Positions 8,389-16,889 of a DNA stretch of 64,000 nucleotides are shown in pieces; positions within the stretch are counted from its first letter, which is position 1; each line of letters starts with the position of its first letter. Below the pieces are notes generated by a model, which searched no databases, was not told where the DNA came from, and saw only the letters and a program-made list of their open reading frames with translations. The position numbers were made by a program, and so were the translations under genes. The DNA comes from Candidatus Roizmanbacteria bacterium (GTDB lineage Bacteria > Patescibacteriota > Microgenomatia > UBA1406 > GWC2-37-13), in assembly GCA_016215445.1 (NCBI GenBank), contig JACRJL010000003.1:62001-126000 (forward strand), in the 5' to 3' direction.

Positions 8389-9471
8389 TTATCTATACAT
8401 AACAGGTTTTTCTTTTTGAGGAAGAACCAAACTCATTCTTCTTTCTTTTAGAGAGACTCGCTCTATAAAGGCCTTTATTTTTTGTCCCATTTTAAGATCT
8501 TCATTTCCCGTCAACTTGGAAATATGGATAAGACCTTCCACTCCCGGTTCAAGACGGATAAAATAACCGTATTTTTCCTTACGGACAACCTCTCCTTCAA
8601 CCTCTTTATCCTTAGGATACTTCTCTTCGATCTCTTTCCAAGGATCAAGAGTTAGTCTTTTTAAGGAAAGGTTCAATTTAAGGTCTTTTTCGTTTTTTTC
8701 GACGACATAAACGTCAATTATGTCTCCTACTGTGACATAACTTGCCGCATTGGAGACTTTTTCCCAGGAAATCTCGGAAATATGAATTAGACCTTCGACG
8801 CCTTCAACCTCACAGAAAACTCCAAACTCAGACGCACCCAAAACCTTGGCCTTATAGGTTTTTCCTTCTTTAATAGCGTCAAATTTCTTTTTTAGGTCTT
8901 TTTGGGAAATTTTTAGAACCGAGGCTTTTTGTGATACGACTAGTCGGTTTTTTTCTTTGTCAACCTCAAGTATCTTTACTTTAATTTTTTGGTGAACTAA
9001 CTTCTCCGGGGCACTTATAAAAGGTTCTGTTAATTGGATTTTTGGAATAACCCCTCTTATTCCCATAAAATCAATGAAGACCCCACCCTTGCCATAGTCA
9101 CCGCAAATTACCTCAATCTCTTCTTCTTTCTCTTTCTTCTCTGTTAAAATCTCCCACTTTCCTTTTTCAAAAAACTTTCTCAAAGAAACAACTGGAAAAC
9201 CGTTTTTTGATTCCTCGCTTATAACTCTCACCAATATTTTATCTCCCTGCTTTAAATATGGTAGATATGTAGAAACTTCCCTAATCTCAAGCTCCCCTAA
9301 AAGAGCGTGGGCTTTAGCGCCGACGTCAAAAACAATTCCTTTTTTGGATAAAGAAACGATTTTAGCTTCGATCTCCTTGCCTTTTTTTAAGATAGTGGGT
9401 TGCTTTTTCTTGAGAAGAGCCTCCATGATGTTAATTGGGGCTTTGTCTTTTTCTTCTTTCTTTTTAGGCAT
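8389..9471 (-). CDS. rpsA: 30S ribosomal protein S1
   Basis: A 360-residue protein made of four S1 RNA-binding repeats, at about residues 30-95, 110-180, 200-270 and 285-350. The third and fourth have typical sequences (GVFCEVEGVEGLIHISEISW and YFIRLEPGVEGLIHISKLTG). Enterobacterial S1 has six repeats; four are common in other phyla. S1 helps mRNA bind the 30S subunit. Unlike most neighbours the gene has a 5' leader with an AAGGAG sequence and a hairpin. It is tail to tail with virB4. Confidence 0.93.
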   Translation of the reverse strand: MPKKKEEKDKAPINIMEALLKKKQPTILKKGKEIEAKIVSLSKKGIVFDVGAKAHALLGELEIREVSTYLPYLKQGDKILVRVISEESKNGFPVVSLRKFFEKGKWEILTEKKEKEEEIEVICGDYGKGGVFIDFMGIRGVIPKIQLTEPFISAPEKLVHQKIKVKILEVDKEKNRLVVSQKASVLKISQKDLKKKFDAIKEGKTYKAKVLGASEFGVFCEVEGVEGLIHISEISWEKVSNAASYVTVGDIIDVYVVEKNEKDLKLNLSLKRLTLDPWKEIEEKYPKDKEVEGEVVRKEKYGYFIRLEPGVEGLIHISKLTGNEDLKMGQKIKAFIERVSLKERRMSLVLPQKEKPVMYR

Positions 9472-9483
9472 CTCTGATTTTTC

Positions 9484-9506
9484 TCCTTTTTACCCGCCAA
9501 GGCGGG
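9484..9506 (-). promoter_or_regulatory. S1 leader: Shine-Dalgarno and GC hairpin
   Basis: Upstream of the S1 ATG the minus strand carries AAGGAG (9489-9484), about 12 bases before the start. Just upstream is the inverted repeat CCCGC-CTTG-GCGGG (9506-9493), after a TATATTATT promoter-like stretch near 9520. The hairpin sits close to the ribosome site and could take part in S1 autoregulation, as known for enterobacterial rpsA; that is inference. Confidence 0.5.
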
Positions 9507-9606
9507 ACAGATTTAATAATATACCAAACAACTAATTAATTCTCAACACGAAATAAAACAAGAGGTCTTGTGTTTTTTTGAACAATATGTTATATTATAG
9601 GGCGTT

Positions 9607-10467
9607 ATGGATAATGCCTTATTACCATCTCTGGTTGAGAGGTTTATAAAAAATCTTGAAGCCCAAGCAAAATCATCTTTTACTATCATAGCCTATAAAA
9701 AAGATCTTGAACAGTTTGTCGGTTTTTTGACGGGAAAAGAGATCCAAGATATAAGAGAGGTAAAAAAAGATCAGATAAACGCCTTTATTGACAAACTTAT
9801 TGTCGATTCTTACACTAAAAAATCAGCTTCAAGAAAACTCAATTCAATTCGCACTTTTTTCCGTTACCTAAAACAGGAGGGAATTATTGACCAAAACCCC
9901 TCTCTCGACGTCTCCCATCCAAAATACGTTCAATCACCGCCTCGCATTTTTACCAAACTTGAGTATCGCGCTTTAAGAGACTTTGCCAAAGAAGACATGC
10001 GCACCTATGCTCTAGTGGAGATCCTACTCCAAACCGGAATGAAAATTGGTGAGCTGTCTAATCTAAGAACAAACGACGTCAATGATTCAATGATTCATAT
10101 CCGTGATTATGGTAAAACTACAGGAAGAGATATTCCTTTGAACAAGGCGGTTAAAAAAGCTGTTGATGATTATTTAAAAACTAGACCAAGCTCAAAAGAC
10201 GATAGACTTTTCATCACTAGAACAGGGCACCCGCTTTTAATAAGAAACATTCGTCAGATTATTGCCCGCTGTTTTCGTGAGGTTGGCATTGAAAAAGCCA
10301 CTGTTAATGACCTGAGAAATACATTTATTGCTCACCAATTAAAACAAGGGGCTTCGGTCGAATATATAGCTCGTTTGGTTGGTCACAAAAGACTTTCTTC
10401 TACAGAACGCTTCCTAAACTTAGTTAAAGAAGAGGTCCAAAAAAAAGAAGGTTTGGGCGAGCTTTAA
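9607..10467 (+). CDS. XerC/D-like tyrosine recombinase homolog lacking catalytic residues
   Basis: A 286-residue protein with the two-domain plan of Xer recombinases: an N-terminal SAM-like DNA-binding domain (about 5-90) and a catalytic-fold domain (about 105-280). Key residues are altered. The first catalytic Arg is Lys146 (TGMKIGEL instead of TGLRISEL), the H-x-L-R-H box reads NDLRN (Asn234, Arg237, Asn238), and the nucleophilic Tyr position is Phe269 in SSTERFL. Arg237, His260 and the beta-hairpin Lys are kept. The protein probably binds DNA but cannot cleave by the usual route. It stands directly upstream of dnaA. Confidence 0.85.
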   Translation: MDNALLPSLVERFIKNLEAQAKSSFTIIAYKKDLEQFVGFLTGKEIQDIREVKKDQINAFIDKLIVDSYTKKSASRKLNSIRTFFRYLKQEGIIDQNPSLDVSHPKYVQSPPRIFTKLEYRALRDFAKEDMRTYALVEILLQTGMKIGELSNLRTNDVNDSMIHIRDYGKTTGRDIPLNKAVKKAVDDYLKTRPSSKDDRLFITRTGHPLLIRNIRQIIARCFREVGIEKATVNDLRNTFIAHQLKQGASVEYIARLVGHKRLSSTERFLNLVKEEVQKKEGLGEL

Positions 10468-10473
10468 TCCCCA

Positions 10474-10522
10474 TTGACAATCAGTGTGAATTTGTTTATT
10501 ATTTGTGGACAAGTTATCCACA
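10474..10522 (+). promoter_or_regulatory. dnaA promoter with overlapping DnaA boxes
   Basis: TTGACA at 10474-10479 and TATTAT at 10497-10502 are separated by exactly 17 bases. Immediately downstream are a DnaA-box-like TTGTCCACA on the minus strand (10512-10504) and a perfect TTATCCACA on the plus strand (10514-10522). The boxes cover the expected transcription start, so DnaA would repress its own gene. Confidence 0.8.
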
Positions 10523-10532
10523 AATATAAAAT

Positions 10533-11867
10533 ATGTCTCTCTTAGGCTCTTTTTGGAATGAGTTTTTAACAAAATTTGAAACAAACAAAGATAAAAGCTC
10601 TGTTTTATACTCTGTTTTAAAACAAACCCACCTCGTCGAACTGACTGAAGAAAAGATTGTTGTCGGCTGTGACAATCAAGGGGTAAAAAAATTTCTTGAC
10701 CCAAAACTAAGAGAAGTTGAAGAAAAAATTTATCTTAATTTTAAAAAAAAACTATCTTTAGAGTTTATAATAGCTCCAATTCAAAGAAAGAAGGTTGTTC
10801 CACCCCTACTCTCTTTTGAGCCCCCAGTTGAAGACTTGTTTATTAGATCCGGACTCAATAAAAAATATAGTTTTGAAAATTTTGCTGTTTCGCCGACAAA
10901 TCAAGTGGCTTATGCAGCCGCCCAGGCAGTTGTTAATAATCTAGGAACAGCCTATAACCCACTTTTCCTTTACGGAGGTGTTGGGGTTGGAAAAACCCAT
11001 TTAGCGCAAGCAGTGGCAAAAAAAATTCTTGAGGCGGAAAAAAACAAAAAAATCTATTTTTGCCCAGGTGATAATTTCACAAACGAACTCATTGAGTCAA
11101 TTAGAGAAAAATCCACCCCAAGATTTAGAAGAAAATACCGTTATTTAGACCTTCTATTAATAGACGACATCCAATTCATTGCTGGAAAGATCCACGTCCA
11201 AGAAGAGTTTTTTCATACCTTTAATTCGATCGTTTCTAATGGGGGGCAGGTAATTTTGACCTCTGACAGGCCGCCAACTTCGATCAAAAACCTTGAAGAT
11301 CGACTTCGTTCTCGATTTTCTGGTGGACTGACGGTTGACATCCAGTCGCCGGATTTTGAATTAAGAACGGCCATTCTCCTAATAAAAGCTAAAGAAAAAA
11401 ACATTACCTTGGACATAGAGGCAGCAAAGATAATTGCCGAGAGAACGAGCGACTCAAGAACCTTAGAGGGTGTCCTTTTGTCCCTTTACGCAAAAATCCT
11501 TGGAAAAAAAGACCAGGTTGATCTGGAGTCTGTGGAAGAGTTTTTTTCTCAAAAAGAAGATGGTCAAGCAAAGCGAATTCTGCCTTCAGACATAATAAAA
11601 GCTGTCTGCGCTTATTATAACGTCAGACCCTCTCATTTAAAAAGCCGAGAAAGAACAGACTCTATTGCTCTGCCGCGCCAGGTAGCGATGTATTTAATCA
11701 GGAAACACCTTGGGTTGAAGTTGGTGGAGATAGCGGAGATTTTAAAGAGAAAAGATCACACAACGGTCCTTCACGCTGAAGAAAAGGTTTCTAATTTAAT
11801 AATGAGGGATCAAAATTTTAAGAAAGACCTTGATAATATAATCCAAACCTTTGAAGTATCAACATGA
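10533..11867 (+). CDS. dnaA: Chromosomal replication initiator DnaA
   Basis: A 444-residue AAA+ protein. A short N-terminal domain I (to about residue 90) leads into the ATPase core with Walker A GGVGVGKTHL and Walker B LLLIDDIQF. The C-terminal domain IV has the DnaA signature KRKDHTTVLHAEEKV that reads DnaA boxes. The gene opens melting at oriC and lies upstream of dnaN in the usual bacterial order. Its promoter overlaps DnaA boxes. Confidence 0.98.
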   Translation: MSLLGSFWNEFLTKFETNKDKSSVLYSVLKQTHLVELTEEKIVVGCDNQGVKKFLDPKLREVEEKIYLNFKKKLSLEFIIAPIQRKKVVPPLLSFEPPVEDLFIRSGLNKKYSFENFAVSPTNQVAYAAAQAVVNNLGTAYNPLFLYGGVGVGKTHLAQAVAKKILEAEKNKKIYFCPGDNFTNELIESIREKSTPRFRRKYRYLDLLLIDDIQFIAGKIHVQEEFFHTFNSIVSNGGQVILTSDRPPTSIKNLEDRLRSRFSGGLTVDIQSPDFELRTAILLIKAKEKNITLDIEAAKIIAERTSDSRTLEGVLLSLYAKILGKKDQVDLESVEEFFSQKEDGQAKRILPSDIIKAVCAYYNVRPSHLKSRERTDSIALPRQVAMYLIRKHLGLKLVEIAEILKRKDHTTVLHAEEKVSNLIMRDQNFKKDLDNIIQTFEVST

Positions 11868-11878
11868 TGTCCACTCTA

Positions 11879-11976
11879 TTTCCACAGTCTAAAAATCAGG
11901 TTTGTTTTGTCTTGAAAATCCCCGCCCTCTTTTATACACTTATACACACCGCCTATTATTACTATTAATATTAACA
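11879..11976. other. Putative oriC between dnaA and dnaN
   Basis: This 109-base gap contains tandem DnaA boxes TTATACACT (11932-11940) and the perfect TTATACACA (11940-11948), which share one base, and a weaker TTTCCACAG (11879-11887). An AT-rich run (11954-11975) next to them could be the unwinding element. The region upstream of dnaA also has two boxes, so the origin may use both intergenic regions. Confidence 0.55.
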
Positions 11977-13074
11977 ATGAAAATAGATATCAATAAGGAA
12001 GACTTTCTGAAAGAACTTATCCTTTCTTCAAAATTTACCTCTTCAAAACTTACTTCATCAACCTCTCTCCAAGGAGTCTATCTTAAAGGAGAAGAAAAAA
12101 AAATTCATTTTTATTCCACTAATTTAAATTTTTATTATCATGGTTCAATAAACGTCAAAGATACAGTTGAATTTAAGGTCGTTATTGAGCCTAAAAAAAT
12201 CAGCGAGTTTATTTCACTCCTTCCCCCAGGAAAAATAGACATAGAAGTCAAAGAAAAATCAATTATTTTTTTGCAGGGAAAAACCAAGGGTGAATTTCCT
12301 CTTTTTTCAACAACAGACTTTCCTTTTCCTCCAAAGATTACATCGGAAAAGCGAAAGTTAAGAACTTCATTTTTAAAAGAAGCCCTTCCTTTATTGTTTT
12401 TTTCGGCCTCAACCGACGAAACAAGACCGGTTTTGACAGGCGTAAACTTCGTCGCAAATGACGGATCAACTCAAGTTGTCACAACAGATGGATTTCGACT
12501 TTCTCTTCTGAATTTAAAAAACGAAATTCCCCTATCTTCCATAATAGTTCCGGCTGGTTTTTTATCTGAGGTCAATAGATTAATTGACAAGGAGGAAGAG
12601 GTCTCTTTTAGTTTCCAAGAAGAAGAAAAACTACTAGTTTTCTATCTTAATGGTCGGGAGCTTTTTACAAGGCTAATTGAAGGAGAGTATCCGCCTTATG
12701 AAAAGGTAATTCCAGGAGAAAAGAAAACCACTATTGTTCTAAACAAGGAAGATTTTTTGAGAAACGTGAAATTAGTTTCAGTCTTTGCTAGAGATTTTTC
12801 AAATATCATTATTTTGGAAGCTAACAAAGAAGGGCTTAAATTGAGCCCAAAAACCGGACAAGGCGAAGACAATTCTGCTTTTCAAGAGGCGGAAATAACC
12901 GGGGACAGTCAAAAAATAGCCTTCAATTATAAATTTTTGGTTGATTTTTTAACCAATATTTCCTCAAAAAAGATTATTATAGAACTATTAAGATCCGACT
13001 CCCCAGCAGTTTTTAAAGGGGAGAAAAACGACAATTTTTTACACATAATCATGCCTGTAAGGATCCAGGAATAA
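11977..13074 (+). CDS. dnaN: DNA polymerase III beta sliding clamp
   Basis: A 365-residue protein of the beta-clamp family, with three repeated clamp domains, starting at the ATG at 11977 (MKIDINKEDFL). An earlier in-frame start at 11902 would add residues with no clamp similarity and would run through the DnaA boxes. The typical TDGFRLSLL sequence of the second domain and the C-terminal IIMPVRI are present. The clamp tethers polymerases and repair enzymes to DNA; EndoQ in this window ends in a candidate clamp-binding peptide. Confidence 0.96.
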   Translation: MKIDINKEDFLKELILSSKFTSSKLTSSTSLQGVYLKGEEKKIHFYSTNLNFYYHGSINVKDTVEFKVVIEPKKISEFISLLPPGKIDIEVKEKSIIFLQGKTKGEFPLFSTTDFPFPPKITSEKRKLRTSFLKEALPLLFFSASTDETRPVLTGVNFVANDGSTQVVTTDGFRLSLLNLKNEIPLSSIIVPAGFLSEVNRLIDKEEEVSFSFQEEEKLLVFYLNGRELFTRLIEGEYPPYEKVIPGEKKTTIVLNKEDFLRNVKLVSVFARDFSNIIILEANKEGLKLSPKTGQGEDNSAFQEAEITGDSQKIAFNYKFLVDFLTNISSKKIIIELLRSDSPAVFKGEKNDNFLHIIMPVRIQE

Positions 13075-13075
13075 T

Positions 13076-13714
13076 ATGGAAAACTTTGTTTTAGATACAA
13101 ATCTTTTTTTTAACATGGAGGCAGGGTTGTCTTTGGGAAAAAAAACCGAAGAGGTGGTGATAAATCTAACAAAAACAATCAGCCAGTTGAAAAAAAATAA
13201 AACAGGTGTTTTTTTTATGCCACCAAAGGCAGTTGAAGAATTTTTAAGTTTTTTTGAAGATAAAGAGCAGTCTTTTCTAAAAGACTTTTTGTCTGTTATA
13301 AATGTTGAATCTCCTGACCTTGGGAAAATTTCTTTTCCAGGTACTGTTTTTTATAAATTAATCGAAGACATTAGACAAAGAAGCTATAGGGGGTTGAATG
13401 CGGCCGAGGAGGAAATCATAAAAGCCGCGACTGAATTTTCCGGAAAAAAAACAGAAGACAAAAAAGATTTCCAGATAAAGATAGGGGGATTTATCAAAAA
13501 GTTCAGAGAAAAGTATAGAAACGCCACTAGAACAGGATTTTTGGACAGCGTCACAGATTTTGAGCTGATTGTCCTGGCTAAGCAAAAAGATGGTTTTTTA
13601 GTGTCAACAGACGAGGGGGTTTTGAATTGGGGGCGTACTTTCGGGGTCAAAGAGATGCCTGCTTTAGTTTTTGCAAAACGACTTGAGTCTCTTCTTCATT
13701 CTCATCAGGAATAA
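13076..13714 (+). CDS. RNA ligase partner protein (UPF0278, PIN-like)
   Basis: A 212-residue protein starting one base after the dnaN stop, so in the same operon. The N-terminal FVLDTNLFFN and later FLVSTDEGVLNWG are PIN-fold acidic motifs, and YRGLNAAEEEIIKAA is typical of the RNA ligase partner family (UPF0278). That family is mainly archaeal and is usually encoded beside an ATP-dependent RNA ligase. No ligase is visible in this window. Function is unproven; the PIN fold suggests a nuclease or RNA-binding role. Confidence 0.8.
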   Translation: MENFVLDTNLFFNMEAGLSLGKKTEEVVINLTKTISQLKKNKTGVFFMPPKAVEEFLSFFEDKEQSFLKDFLSVINVESPDLGKISFPGTVFYKLIEDIRQRSYRGLNAAEEEIIKAATEFSGKKTEDKKDFQIKIGGFIKKFREKYRNATRTGFLDSVTDFELIVLAKQKDGFLVSTDEGVLNWGRTFGVKEMPALVFAKRLESLLHSHQE

Positions 13715-14189
13715 TTTTTGCTAAAAGATCAAGCATTTTGTCTGTTAGGGTTTTTTGTGGTTTTTCTTGGTAAACAAGGCGTTGAGAAAGAATTCCTATG
13801 AGTTTTTTTTTGATGTTTTCGTTGGGAACAACCATATAGGCATGGTAAAAGTAGGGCGCTTGGCTGACAATCGTTAAAGTGTAAAAACCAAACCTTTTTC
13901 CGAAGTAAAAATGAGAAAGAACCTCCCAACGTAAAGCAACTCCAGCCGCGTCTATTCCAAAAGTGGTTATTTTATTATCGACTTCGGGTGGCGGAGTAAT
14001 AGTTAAAACGTAAAACAGAAAGACAAGGGCCCAAATCGGAATAAGGAGGATCTTGTCCCCGAAAAAAAACATTATTGCCGACAAAAGAAAGGCAACCGCC
14101 AAATAAAAACGCAGTATTAGTCCAGACTGTTTTTTATATGGTCTCAAGGGTGCCCTCCAAGAGAAAACTATTTGCGGATTCGTTTCCAT
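13647..14189 (-). CDS. Hypothetical two-helix membrane protein
   Basis: A 180-residue protein with two adjacent membrane helices at about residues 25-42 and 47-65. A mainly beta soluble region follows (ITTFGIDAAGVALRWEVLSHFYFG, then YTLTIVSQAPYFYHAYMVV), then a helical C-terminus. The layout of a helix pair before a beta domain resembles bacterial PH-domain membrane proteins, but I see no diagnostic motif. Its 3' end overlaps the 3' end of the RNA ligase partner gene by 68 bases on the opposite strand. Confidence 0.7.
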   Translation of the reverse strand: METNPQIVFSWRAPLRPYKKQSGLILRFYLAVAFLLSAIMFFFGDKILLIPIWALVFLFYVLTITPPPEVDNKITTFGIDAAGVALRWEVLSHFYFGKRFGFYTLTIVSQAPYFYHAYMVVPNENIKKKLIGILSQRLVYQEKPQKTLTDKMLDLLAKIIPDENEEETQVVLQKLKQASL

Positions 14190-14279
14190 ATATATAAATA
14201 TAACATAACTGACAATTTGTTGGTTTATTGAATTTTGGAGGCTTGCAATAGGGAAATATTATGATATAATAAATACTAT

Positions 14280-14636
14280 ATGGATAGTTTCAATAGAGTA
14301 ATTTCTTTTGTTCTCGGTCTCGTTGTTGTCCTGGTTTTTTTTGCCGTGGTTACGGGTAGATTGAAGTTGCCAGGAAAACTTTCCACTCCTTTTAGTAAGG
14401 GCGCTACTCCTACCCCGACAAAATCAGTCAACCCGACACCGATTTCAACCGTAAAAATCGACGATCAAAAAGGCGGAAGCATCTTAGGAAACAACTACAA
14501 AGCTCAAATTACCCCGACAAAATCAGTCTCCAAGCCAGGTACAATTCCAGCCACAGGTCTTCCCACCTTATTTATCCCATCTTTGTTAGCCAGTGGTCTT
14601 GGTGGAATCTTCTTGAGAAAAACAGGTAAGAAATAA
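14280..14636 (+). CDS. Small surface protein with a sortase-like tail
   Basis: A 118-residue protein with an N-terminal hydrophobic helix (residues 5-25), a Thr/Pro/Lys-rich linker with two PTKSV repeats, and a C-terminal sorting-signal layout. That end has IPATG, about 18 hydrophobic residues and a basic end (RKTGKK). IPATG is a plausible variant of the LPXTG sortase site. A TATAAT box lies 9 bases before the ATG. The protein is probably extracellular and wall- or membrane-anchored; no sortase is in the window. Confidence 0.65.
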   Translation: MDSFNRVISFVLGLVVVLVFFAVVTGRLKLPGKLSTPFSKGATPTPTKSVNPTPISTVKIDDQKGGSILGNNYKAQITPTKSVSKPGTIPATGLPTLFIPSLLASGLGGIFLRKTGKK

Positions 14637-15197
14637 CTATGGTCCGGTTGTTTCTCCAAAACCAGGAATCTTAAGAACGCCAGAAGCTATAAAATTGACA
14701 AGAAGAACGCTACTGAATGTAAAAACCAAACCTATAATAGCTCCGCTCACCAACCTTCTTCCATAGTTTAATCTTTCCGGCTCAGCCTGGGATGTGGCAA
14801 TAATAAAACTACCATAGAGTAAGTATAGAAACGCAATTCCTCCTGCTGCGGAAAAAATAATATTCAATATTGACTGAACCACTGGTCCGGCCGAACCAGA
14901 CTGTGTAAAACTCGATGATCCGCCCAAACAACCAAGAAAAGTGTTTTGGTGCCCAGGGTAAGGAGTCGGAGGCAAATTGGTTTCTTCATCAATCTTCAAG
15001 CTGTCCATGGCAGCTGGGTCAGGGTTGACATTAGGATAGAGACACTTTTGACAAGATGACCAGCTTTGAGGAGCAGGATTAGGCGGGCAGAAACCGCAAA
15101 GATCACAGGCGGCATAGCGCGATCCGGCTGCTTCCTGGCCAAAAACCGAGCCGGCTAAAGAAAAAAGGATAAATAAAATTATAAGCAAACGCTTCAT
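14637..15197 (-). CDS. VirB2/TrbC-like T4SS pilin with a Cys-rich head
   Basis: A 186-residue protein with a signal peptide (to about residue 22, FSLAGSVFG-Q). Next come a Cys-rich stretch (CDLCGFCPPNP and CQKCLYP) and two hydrophobic helices at about 108-130 and 148-172. The helix pair with a polar hairpin (SQAEPERLNYGRRLVSGAIIG) matches VirB2/TrbC-type pilin or channel proteins. The Cys-rich head is not usual for VirB2 and may hold disulfides or a metal. A -10 box shared with the SpoIID gene lies between the two. Confidence 0.7.
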   Translation of the reverse strand: MKRLLIILFILFSLAGSVFGQEAAGSRYAACDLCGFCPPNPAPQSWSSCQKCLYPNVNPDPAAMDSLKIDEETNLPPTPYPGHQNTFLGCLGGSSSFTQSGSAGPVVQSILNIIFSAAGGIAFLYLLYGSFIIATSQAEPERLNYGRRLVSGAIIGLVFTFSSVLLVNFIASGVLKIPGFGETTGP

Positions 15198-15206
15198 ATT
15201 AAGTTA

Positions 15207-15214
15207 AGTATAAT
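15207..15214. promoter_or_regulatory. Shared bidirectional -10 element (pilin / SpoIID)
   Basis: AGTATAAT reads TATAAT to the right (15209-15214), 7 bases before the ATG at 15222, and TATACT to the left (15212-15207), 9 bases before the ATG at 15197. One element could serve both genes. It overlaps the earlier ATG at 15213, which argues against that start. Confidence 0.6.
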
Positions 15215-15221
15215 GGTTATA

Positions 15222-16889
15222 ATGAGAAAAATCCTCCTTTTTTTGTCAATAATTTTAGTCTTATTTTTTCCCTTTTTTATTAGGGCAGACGAGTTAGAAA
15301 ACATTACCAAGGAAATAGAGTCTCTAAGAAAAGACTTGGCCGGAAAAGAAGCAAACTATCAACAGTTAAACATAAGACTAAATAATATTAAAACAAGAGT
15401 AGCCGTCCTTGAAGCAGAAATTGTTAAAAAAGAAGTCGAGGTTAAAAAAGGTGAAGAGGCTTTAGAATATCAAAAAACCCTTCTTAATGAAAGAGCCCGG
15501 TCATACTATAAAAACGTCAATAAAAGCTCGCTCAACCTATTGACGATTTTAACCTCATCTAATCTTTCAGAGTCATTGCGAGATTTCTTCTACCAAAAAG
15601 CCTTAGTTGATCAGGATAAAAACACGATTATTAAGGTGGTTTTATATATAAAGAACTTAGAGGATATCAAGGCTAATTTAGAGACGGAAAAAACTCAACT
15701 CTCAGCTTTAAAGGTTGAAATTGACGCCCAGTCAAAAATTCTTTCCGGCCAGATAAACCAAACAAGAAATCAAATTGCCCAGCTTTCGGCTCGGCAGCAG
15801 GACTTAATAGCTCAAAAACAAGCAAGCTTGGGTATTTCTCGTTCAGCCTCCTCGCTTGGCCGGTGTGACAGCGATCTAACAAACGGTCGAGACCCTGGCT
15901 TCTCTCCCCGTTTTGCCATGTTTACTTATGGAGTTCCAAACCGCGTCGGCCTTAATCAGTTTGGGGCCAAAGGAAGAGCTGAAGCAGGACAAAACTACGA
16001 AACTATTTTGAGGGCTTACTATAATCTTGATGAAATAAAGAAGGCAGATACAAACATACAGATAAGGGTTGACGGTCACAGTTCCTACAATCTAGAAGAC
16101 TATGTTAGACGTATTTATGAGGTTCCTGAGTCGTGGCCCATAGAAGTTTTAAAGGCTCAGGCGATTGCTGCCCGTTCCTATGCGCTTGCTTACACAAATA
16201 ACGGTTCAGGTTCGATTTGCGATTCTGAAAGTTGTCAGGTATTTCACGAGGAACCGAAAACCGGGGCTTGGGATCAGGCTGTTAGAGAAACAGATGGCTT
16301 GGTCATCTATCAGGGGGGGTCGCCTATCAAGGCGTGGTATTCCTCAACTCATGGTGGATACATTTTCTCCTCCGGTGAAATAGGTTGGTCGGGAACTTCT
16401 TGGACAAAACATGCTTCTGATTTTGAAGGCTCGGTTGGCAGTTTTTCTGACCTGGCCTCAAAAGCCTATGATCGGGACTCCCCTTGGTTTTACTGTGATT
16501 GGGGATCTCGGGGTGAATACAACAAGACTGCTTGGCTTAAACCGCAAGAGCTAGCTGATGTTGCCAATATTATTCTTCTTGTCAAGGCTGATTCTTCGAC
16601 TCGAGATCACCTTTATCAACCAGACAAACCCAATCCAGCCGGGACAGATACTTGGGACTTTGAAAAAGTTAAATCAGAATTAAGATCAAGAGGTATAAAC
16701 GCGTTTTCTTCAATAAGCGACGTAACTGTTAGTGCCGACTTTGGTTCGGGAAGAAGCTCCTCTGTCAATATTAATGGAGATGGTGGGTCTACTTCGTTTT
16801 CTGCTGGAGAATTTAAAGACTGGTTTAATCTTAGGGCTCCGGCCAACATACAAATAGTTGGTCCGCTTTTCAACGCCGAGAAAAGATAA
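15222..16889 (+). CDS. SpoIID/LytB-domain secreted wall protein with coiled coil
   Basis: A secreted protein of 555 residues beginning MRKILLFLSIILVLFFPFF, a signal peptide. A long coiled coil (about residues 25-190, the PcsB/EnvC-like heptad type) is followed by a SpoIID domain (about 215-430). That domain has VPNRVGLNQFGAKGRAEAG, EDYVRRIYEVPESWPIEVLKAQAIAARSYA split over two blocks, and AWYSSTHGG. SpoIID enzymes are lytic transglycosylases acting on peptidoglycan. The ATG at 15222 is preferred over the ATG at 15213, which lies in the -10 box. It sits between T4SS genes and may open the wall for the channel. Confidence 0.88.
   Translation: MRKILLFLSIILVLFFPFFIRADELENITKEIESLRKDLAGKEANYQQLNIRLNNIKTRVAVLEAEIVKKEVEVKKGEEALEYQKTLLNERARSYYKNVNKSSLNLLTILTSSNLSESLRDFFYQKALVDQDKNTIIKVVLYIKNLEDIKANLETEKTQLSALKVEIDAQSKILSGQINQTRNQIAQLSARQQDLIAQKQASLGISRSASSLGRCDSDLTNGRDPGFSPRFAMFTYGVPNRVGLNQFGAKGRAEAGQNYETILRAYYNLDEIKKADTNIQIRVDGHSSYNLEDYVRRIYEVPESWPIEVLKAQAIAARSYALAYTNNGSGSICDSESCQVFHEEPKTGAWDQAVRETDGLVIYQGGSPIKAWYSSTHGGYIFSSGEIGWSGTSWTKHASDFEGSVGSFSDLASKAYDRDSPWFYCDWGSRGEYNKTAWLKPQELADVANIILLVKADSSTRDHLYQPDKPNPAGTDTWDFEKVKSELRSRGINAFSSISDVTVSADFGSGRSSSVNINGDGGSTSFSAGEFKDWFNLRAPANIQIVGPLFNAEKR

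Noticed and set aside
11902-11976. Longer dnaN start at 11902
   Set aside because: The extra residues have no clamp similarity and the segment contains DnaA boxes and AT-rich origin-like sequence.
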